In this document: piece after piece, positions 13,083 to 17,882 of the stretch
Numbering within the stretch: position 1 is the stretch's first letter
Layout of the letters: each line of letters opens with the position of its first letter
NCBI GenBank assembly: GCA_002346675.1
Contig: DEAI01000003.1
Location: forward strand, 1-17,882
DNA: 17,882 nt
Origin: Fidelibacterota bacterium UBA2986
Lineage (GTDB): Bacteria; Fidelibacterota; Marinisomatia; Marinisomatales; AB-629-J13
Reading direction: 5' to 3'
Position numbers and translations under genes: made by a program
Notes under the pieces: generated by a model
The model's database searches: none
The model's input: the letters and a program-made list of their open reading frames with translations, nothing else
Told to the model about the DNA's origin: nothing

Positions 13083-14516
13083 ATGATTGATTTGAATTCT
13101 AAATTATCTGCAATTGATGTTCCCGTAGATTGGGTTGGTCTTAGAGAAGTTCGTGAGACTACCACCACAAGAATGATTAGGGATGGTAACCCTGAGTATA
13201 ATGATTCATCAACTACACACGGAGTTATGGTAGAAGTACTAAAAAACGGTCAAATTGCCTACTATGGCACAAAAAACCTATCAGCCAAGGGCATTTCAGA
13301 CGCTGCTAAAAAGGCAGCAAAATTAGCCGAATTAACAGCTCCCTATGCTGTGCACAGTTTTGACTCCAATGTTCGCCCTCCATTTGATGGAAATTATCAG
13401 TCAAACTATAAAAAAGATCGTAAATCAATAAACGCAGGTGAATTGAATGAACTTCTATTGAAATGTAATAGAGAATTAAAAATATCAGATAAAATAGTAA
13501 GCGCTAGCTCACTTTGCGTGATTGTTGAGTCTGACCATCATTTTATCAGTAGCAATGGGAGTGATATAAATCAGGAATTTTTACTTCTTGAGTTTGATTT
13601 GAGAGCTACCGCACAGGATGGAAACAATATGCAGACACGTACTTTTGGGGGAATGCGTGGAAACTGTTTTCAGATAGGATTGGAATATTTTGATGAATTG
13701 GAAATGTTAGCTCATGCAAATCGAATTGGAGAGCAGGCACTGGAATTATTAACTGCAGAAGAGTGTCCAAATGAATCAACAGATTTGATATTAGCATCTG
13801 ACCAGATGATGTTGCAAATACATGAGAGTATTGGTCACGCAATTGAAGTGGATAGAATATTAGGTGATGAACGTAATTATGCAGGTTGGAGCTTTGTTAA
13901 GCTTGAAGATTTTGGAACATTAAGATATGGTTCATCCATCATGAATGTAACATTTGACCCTACAGTCTCTAATCAATTTGCTTCATATGGGTATGATGAT
14001 GGAGGACTGAAAGCAGATAAACAGTTTTTAATAAAGGATGGAATCCTAGTAAGAGGATTGGGAGGAATGGAAAGTCAGATAAGATCTGGGGTGCCTGGCG
14101 TAGCAAACTTTAGAGCGAGCTCTTGGAATCGAGCTCCCATTGATCGAATGGCAAATATAAATCTAGAGCCAGGAGATTGCACTTTTGATGAGCTTGTTAG
14201 ATCGGTTGAGCGCGGCGTTTACATGGAGAGTAATAGAAGCTGGTCTATTGATGACTATCGCAATAAATTTCAATTTGGGTGTGAATATGCGAAACTAATT
14301 GAAAATGGAAAATTTACAAAGACATTAAGGAATCCAAATTATCGAGGGATAAGCAACTCATTTTGGAATAATCTAAAAAATGTAGGGGATAAAAGTACTT
14401 TTGGGGTGTATGGAACACCAAATTGCGGTAAAGGAGAACCAAATCAGGTAATTCGAGTTGGCCATGCCTCTCCTGTATGTTTATTTAGTAATGTGGATAT
14501 TTTCGGAGGAGCTTAA
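13083..14516 (+). CDS. tldD: TldD-like metalloprotease, zinc-binding subunit
   Basis: 477 residues from the ATG at 13083, which has a weak GGAAAG before it. The frame extends upstream to a TTG at 13023 inside the aminotransferase gene, but those 20 residues look unlike the family. The metalloprotease motif HExxxH is H247-E-S-I-G-H252 with E255 three residues on, followed by DRILGDERNYAGWSF. The C-terminus has the conserved region TPNCGKGEPNQ. Known role: TldD and TldE form a cytoplasmic heterodimer that cleaves unfolded or leaderless peptides (microcin B17 maturation and CcdA degradation in E. coli). The motif context resembles a subfamily distinct from E. coli TldD, so it should be called TldD-like. 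It is followed three bases later by its partner gene. Confidence 0.88.
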   Translation: MIDLNSKLSAIDVPVDWVGLREVRETTTTRMIRDGNPEYNDSSTTHGVMVEVLKNGQIAYYGTKNLSAKGISDAAKKAAKLAELTAPYAVHSFDSNVRPPFDGNYQSNYKKDRKSINAGELNELLLKCNRELKISDKIVSASSLCVIVESDHHFISSNGSDINQEFLLLEFDLRATAQDGNNMQTRTFGGMRGNCFQIGLEYFDELEMLAHANRIGEQALELLTAEECPNESTDLILASDQMMLQIHESIGHAIEVDRILGDERNYAGWSFVKLEDFGTLRYGSSIMNVTFDPTVSNQFASYGYDDGGLKADKQFLIKDGILVRGLGGMESQIRSGVPGVANFRASSWNRAPIDRMANINLEPGDCTFDELVRSVERGVYMESNRSWSIDDYRNKFQFGCEYAKLIENGKFTKTLRNPNYRGISNSFWNNLKNVGDKSTFGVYGTPNCGKGEPNQVIRVGHASPVCLFSNVDIFGGA

Positions 14517-14519
14517 CCC

Positions 14520-15842
14520 ATGAAAGATTTATTTAATAAGTGCACCGAAATGTTATTTAATTCTCTAAAGGATGGCGAAATCTTGAAAGTTACATTTTAT
14601 GGTGAAGACAGTCAATTTATTAGAATAAATAACGCTAAGATTAGACAGTCTGGATATGTTGAAGATGCAGATATAACAGTAACCCTAATTAAAGATAGTA
14701 AAACCTGTTCAAGAACGTTTACAATTACCAATAATGAAGAGGACAATCAAAACCTTTCTTTAAATGTTTTAAATGAAATGAGGGGTGAAGTAAGACAGCT
14801 ACCAAAAGATAAATATATTGTTGAGCCTCAAAAAACTGGCTCCACAGAAGAGATCAGTCACTGTGACCTTCTACCTCATGACGAAGTTATTGATGCGCTT
14901 TTGCCAGTGATGCAGGGGGTAGATTTAGTGGGAATTTGGGCATCCGGAAGAATGTTTAGAGGGTCTGCCAATTCTCTCGGGCTATATCACTGGTTTGAAA
15001 CAGATTCATATTCTTTGGATTATTCTCTGGTAACTCCCAACCACCAAATGGTAAAGGGAACATTTTCAGGTAGGGAGTGGAATCAGAAAAAATATGAGGA
15101 CTACATAAATAACTCAAAAAAGAAAAGCGAGCTATTAAATCGAAAGCCGGTAAAGGTGCCTCCAGGAAAATATCGTGTCTGGTTTGAACCAGCAGCTGTA
15201 AGTGATTTTATTGGAATGTTTTCATGGAATGGTCTAAGTGAAGCGTCTATTCAGCAGGGATGTAGTGGGTTTGGTAAAATGAGATCTAGTAATGAACTTT
15301 TATCTCCTAAGTTTACACTAATTGAAGATTTTGCATCTGGATTGGTCCCCAGATTTAACTCAGAGGGAGAGGTTGCTCCTGAATCATTGGTTCTTATAAA
15401 TGATGGTGAACTTAAAAATACAATGGTCAGTTCGCGAACAGCCGCTGAGTATGGTATAAACTCGAACATGGCAGAAAATGGAGAATACCTTCGTTCTCCC
15501 AAGATGGAAAAAGGAACTCTTTCATCTCAAGATGTGTTGTCGTCTGTTGAAAATGGATTGTTTATCTCAAACGTACATTATTTAAATTGGAGTGATAACC
15601 CTTCCGGTAGAATTACAGGGCTAACAAGATATGCGTGTTTTCAGGTAGAAAATGGCGAGATCACAAGCCCAATCCAAACCATGAGATTTGATGATACATT
15701 TTATAGAATTTTTGGGAGTGAACTTGAAGCAGTCGGAAAAAATTCCTATATGATTCCCGATGTTTCTACCTATTTTAGACGTAGTATGGAAGTGATGGAT
15801 TGTCCCGGGATGTTAGTCAATTCTTTCACCCTTACTCTTTAG
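14520..15842 (+). CDS. TldE/PmbA-like partner protein of TldD
   Basis: 440 residues. GGAGG at about 14503-14508 precedes the ATG, and only three bases separate it from the tldD stop, so the pair is surely co-transcribed. The N-terminal half resembles the TldD/PmbA fold (IRINNAKIRQSGYVEDADITVTL). The C-terminal half has GMFSWNGLSEASIQQGCSGF, SPKFTLIEDF and NDGELKNTMVSSRTAAEYG, typical of PmbA/TldE. It lacks HExxxH, as expected for the non-metal subunit, which in the known complex shapes the cleavage chamber. Whether it is TldE in the strict sense or a sister TldD-related protein cannot be decided by eye. Confidence 0.85.
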   Translation: MKDLFNKCTEMLFNSLKDGEILKVTFYGEDSQFIRINNAKIRQSGYVEDADITVTLIKDSKTCSRTFTITNNEEDNQNLSLNVLNEMRGEVRQLPKDKYIVEPQKTGSTEEISHCDLLPHDEVIDALLPVMQGVDLVGIWASGRMFRGSANSLGLYHWFETDSYSLDYSLVTPNHQMVKGTFSGREWNQKKYEDYINNSKKKSELLNRKPVKVPPGKYRVWFEPAAVSDFIGMFSWNGLSEASIQQGCSGFGKMRSSNELLSPKFTLIEDFASGLVPRFNSEGEVAPESLVLINDGELKNTMVSSRTAAEYGINSNMAENGEYLRSPKMEKGTLSSQDVLSSVENGLFISNVHYLNWSDNPSGRITGLTRYACFQVENGEITSPIQTMRFDDTFYRIFGSELEAVGKNSYMIPDVSTYFRRSMEVMDCPGMLVNSFTLTL

Positions 15843-15853
15843 AAATCTTGTAG

Positions 15854-15937
15854 TGCCCGGAACAGGAGTCGAACCTGCACATCCATGCGGATACTAGACC
15901 CTGAACCTAGTGCGTCTACCAGTTCCGCCATCCGGGC
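15854..15937 (-). tRNA. tRNA-Leu(CAG)
   Basis: Read on the minus strand, the acceptor stem GCCCGGA (from 15937) pairs with TCCGGGC, with A as discriminator at 15854. The D-arm contains GGTAGAC, the anticodon loop is TTCAGGG with anticodon CAG on a CTAGG/TCTAG stem, a long variable arm of class II type follows (ATCCGCATGGAT), and the T-loop is GGTTCGACTCC. The length of 84 bases and class II arm with anticodon CAG identify leucine, reading CUG. CCA is not encoded; the next bases are CTA, so the end must be added by a CCA-adding enzyme. It is convergent with tldE, 11 bases from its stop. Confidence 0.95.
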
Positions 15938-16000
15938 AAATTGGACGGCAAAGTTACTGAAGAGTAAATTTGATTCAAAATGATTAAACAGCTATTCAAA

Positions 16001-16006
16001 TATAAT
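16001..16006 (+). promoter_or_regulatory. Candidate -10 element of smpB-tyrS
   Basis: A perfect TATAAT lies 18 bases before the smpB ATG. No -35 at the right spacing is evident, and transcription would start only about 12 bases before the ATG, so support is weak. Confidence 0.3.
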
Positions 16007-16024
16007 TAACCATAATGATTCTGG

Positions 16025-16474
16025 ATGAAATCAAAAATAGTAGCTACCAACAAAAAAGCATACCATGATTACTTCATTATTGATACCTGCGAAGCTGGTA
16101 TTGTGTTAAGAGGCAGTGAAGTAAAGAGCATAAGGGAAGGGAATATAAATTTAAAAGATTCCTACATTACGATTCATAAATTTGTAGTAAAAATGAATGG
16201 TGTGCACATCAGTAGATATTCCCATTCAGGCTATACAGATCATGATCCATATAGAGAAAGACGGTTACTGCTCTCTAAAAAAGAAACAACTCAACTCTCT
16301 AGAAAGGTTGCTGAAAAGGGTTTTACATTAATTCCAGTAAAGTTATACTTTAAGGGAAGCTGGGCAAAGGTTGAAATTGCACTGGCAAAGGGAAAAAAAA
16401 CATATGATAAGCGAGAATCGATTAAGAAAAAAGATTTAAAAAGAGATATAGAAAGAGAGCTAAGGAGAAGATAA
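16025..16474 (+). CDS. smpB: SsrA-binding protein SmpB
   Basis: 149 residues, slightly short but normal for SmpB. It has the beta-barrel motifs of the family: NKKAYHDYFIIDTCEAGIVLRG opening, GSEVKSIREGNINLKDSY, HISRYSHSGY, DPYRERRLLL and KLYFKGSWAKVEIALAKGKK. It ends in the basic tail TYDKRESIKKKDLKRDIERE that folds into a helix in the mRNA channel. Known role: it binds tmRNA and delivers it to stalled ribosomes for trans-translation and tagging. The ATG has no clear Shine-Dalgarno sequence; the conserved N-terminus supports the start. Its stop and the tyrS start overlap as TAATG, so the two are translationally coupled. The ssrA gene itself is not in this window. Confidence 0.96.
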   Translation: MKSKIVATNKKAYHDYFIIDTCEAGIVLRGSEVKSIREGNINLKDSYITIHKFVVKMNGVHISRYSHSGYTDHDPYRERRLLLSKKETTQLSRKVAEKGFTLIPVKLYFKGSWAKVEIALAKGKKTYDKRESIKKKDLKRDIERELRRR

Positions 16475-17670
16475 TGTTTTTATCACCTGACAAGCAGATG
16501 AAAATTATTTCCCGAAATGTTGAGGAAATTATACCTGAAAAAGAGCTGTTAAAAAAACTGGAAAAATCCTGTAAAAATAATTCACCTTTAATAGTCAAAC
16601 TGGGTTGTGATCCGAGCCGACCAGATTTACATATAGGACATTCAGTTGTCCTTAGAAAATTGCGTCAATTTCAAGATTTAGGGCATACCGCAGTCCTTGT
16701 AATAGGAGATTTTACTGCTATGATTGGTGACCCCTCGGGCAGAAATAAAACCAGACCTCAGCTGACAAAGCAAGAAACATCTTATAACGCGAGCTCGTAC
16801 GTTGACCAGGCAGCTTCAATTTTAAATATAGACAAATTAAAGATAGTATATAATACCCACTGGCTATCAAAAATGAATTTTGATGAGGTAGTTAAACTCG
16901 CCAGTAAATATACAGTTGCCCGAATGTTAGAGAGGGATGACTTTACAAAAAGATTTAAGAGTGAGGTTCCCATATCAATACACGAATTTTTGTATCCTTT
17001 AGCACAAGGGATGGATTCAGTAGAGCTGAAAGCAGATATAGAATTGGGTGGAACGGACCAGAAATTTAATTTGCTTGTGGGACGTGATTTACAAAGAGAA
17101 TATGGGCAATCTCCACAGGTGATAATTACAAATCCAATTTTAGAAGGTACAGATGGAATAGAGAAAATGTCTAAGTCTTACAATAATCACATTGCACTGA
17201 ATGATTCTCCAGAAGAGATGTATGGAAAAACAATGTCAATTCCAGATACTTTAATTGAAAAATATTATCTACTTGCGGCAGATTCCGATGAAATTGTGAT
17301 AAATAAAGTTAGAAAAGAATTAAAAAATACAAATCCAAGAGACTTGAAAAGAAGGTTAGCCAGGAAAATTATTGAAAAATATTATGATAAGAATCATTCA
17401 ATAGAAGCTGAAAAACAATTTGATCATATTTTTATTAAAAAAGAAATTCCCGATGATATTCCTGAGTGCTCTATTAAGACCGAAACTCTGCTGGTTGAAA
17501 TATTATTTAAACAAGAGTTAATAAAAAGCATGACAGAGGGCAGGCGCTTGATTAAACAGAACGCAGTAAAAATTAATGGTGATATCTGTCATGATATTCA
17601 TACTAAAATAAAACCTGGAAAAGATTACACAGTAAAGGTTGGAAAAAGACGGTTCTTAAAAATAGTATAA
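16474..17670 (+). CDS. tyrS: Tyrosyl-tRNA synthetase
   Basis: 398 residues, a full-length class I synthetase. The catalytic domain has HIGH at 53-56 within GCDPSRPDLHIGH, GDFTAMIGDPSGR at 78-90, ELGGTDQKFNLLVGRDLQ from about 190, and KMSKS at 231-235. The C-terminal ~60 residues form an S4 RNA-binding domain (MTEGRRLIKQNAVKINGDI). The exact HIGH and the CDPSRPDLHIGH context match the TyrZ-like bacterial type, not the E. coli HLGH type. It attaches tyrosine to tRNA-Tyr. AAGGAG at about 16462 gives a good ribosome binding site inside the end of smpB. The start codon shares its A with the smpB stop. Confidence 0.95.
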   Translation: MFLSPDKQMKIISRNVEEIIPEKELLKKLEKSCKNNSPLIVKLGCDPSRPDLHIGHSVVLRKLRQFQDLGHTAVLVIGDFTAMIGDPSGRNKTRPQLTKQETSYNASSYVDQAASILNIDKLKIVYNTHWLSKMNFDEVVKLASKYTVARMLERDDFTKRFKSEVPISIHEFLYPLAQGMDSVELKADIELGGTDQKFNLLVGRDLQREYGQSPQVIITNPILEGTDGIEKMSKSYNNHIALNDSPEEMYGKTMSIPDTLIEKYYLLAADSDEIVINKVRKELKNTNPRDLKRRLARKIIEKYYDKNHSIEAEKQFDHIFIKKEIPDDIPECSIKTETLLVEILFKQELIKSMTEGRRLIKQNAVKINGDICHDIHTKIKPGKDYTVKVGKRRFLKIV

Positions 17671-17790
17671 TATTTAATTTCCTAAAATAAAAAATAAATC
17701 ATCGTTTATTATTTATGTTTAACCGTTTAAAACAAACTTCTAAATTTGAACCACTTATTTTACAATATTTTATAATACTGAGGAAAATTT

Positions 17791-17882
17791 ATGGCAGACA
17801 AAGTAATAGAATTTAACGATGCTAATTTTAAAGGAGAGGTGCTAGAATCTGAGATTCCTGTTTTAGTTGATTTTTGGGCAGA
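17791..17882 (+). CDS. trxA: Thioredoxin, N-terminal 30 codons (cut by window end)
   Basis: The frame opens MADKVIEFNDANFKGEVLES and continues EIPVLVDFWA, the standard start of thioredoxin A; the window ends just before the expected WCGPC active site, so that motif cannot be confirmed. GAGGAAA (17780-17786) is a fitting ribosome binding site. Known role: cytoplasmic disulfide reductase partnered with thioredoxin reductase. The 120-base gap after tyrS is very AT-rich and holds only a weak AT hairpin and no firm promoter. Confidence 0.82.
   Translation, partial: MADKVIEFNDANFKGEVLESEIPVLVDFWA

Noticed and set aside
12833..13168. Minus-strand 111-codon frame across the aminotransferase-tldD junction
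   Set aside because: It is antisense to two well-supported genes, has no family resemblance and no clear start signal.
17692..17709. AATAAA-TCATCG-TTTATT hairpin as the tyrS terminator
   Set aside because: The stem is only six A/T pairs with no T-run; too weak to call.
17746..17776. TTGAAC...TATAAT as the trxA promoter
   Set aside because: The spacer would be 19 bases and transcription would start within the ribosome binding site; not convincing.

Overview
The window looks like a chromosomal segment of an AT-rich, free-living Gram-negative bacterium of the FCB group. Candidatus Marinimicrobia (Neomarinimicrobiota/SAR406) or a close relative is the most likely source. The reason is that three consecutive plus-strand genes end in the roughly 90-residue C-terminal sorting domain used by type IX secretion cargo (NFPNPFNP motif, a YDLxGK-type strand, a final KMVLLK-like end). 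These sit beside ordinary core genes (hsp20, tldD/tldE, tRNA-Leu, smpB, tyrS, trxA). The lineage call is inference from protein style, not a database match.

Layout. Positions 1-672 hold the C-terminal end of a secreted protein that begins before the window. Positions 944-10258 hold one intact giant gene for a 3104-residue secreted modular protein. It has a signal peptide, four copies of a ~140-residue domain with a YAPPAPPPPxFD signature, six PKD domains, three fibronectin-III-like domains split by insertions, two 'DGICC' domains, four carboxypeptidase-regulatory-like domains, a Rossmann-like domain, a tandem repeat pair, and a type IX sorting domain. A strong terminator follows. Positions 10334-11098 encode a third, small sorting-domain protein. 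A shared bidirectional terminator separates it from a convergent small heat-shock protein gene (11146-11577, minus strand).

The 229-base divergent region 11578-11806 carries a duplicated ribosome binding site, two inverted repeats and candidate promoters facing both ways. From 11807 to 15842 run a DegT/DnrJ-type PLP aminotransferase, a TldD-like metalloprotease and its TldE/PmbA-like partner, closely spaced and probably co-transcribed. A tRNA-Leu(CAG) on the minus strand follows, then smpB and tyrS overlapping by one base, then the first 30 codons of a thioredoxin gene cut by the window edge.

How the genes work together. The first three proteins are probably exported to the cell surface or medium by a type IX machinery not encoded here. 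The giant one looks like an adhesive or scaffold protein: I see no catalytic domain. The housekeeping part serves protein quality control (Hsp20, TldD/E, the trans-translation factor SmpB) and translation (tRNA-Leu, TyrRS). No mobile element, CRISPR array or phage gene is visible. The most distinctive content is the giant protein's repeat structure and the compact control region between hsp20 and the aminotransferase gene.
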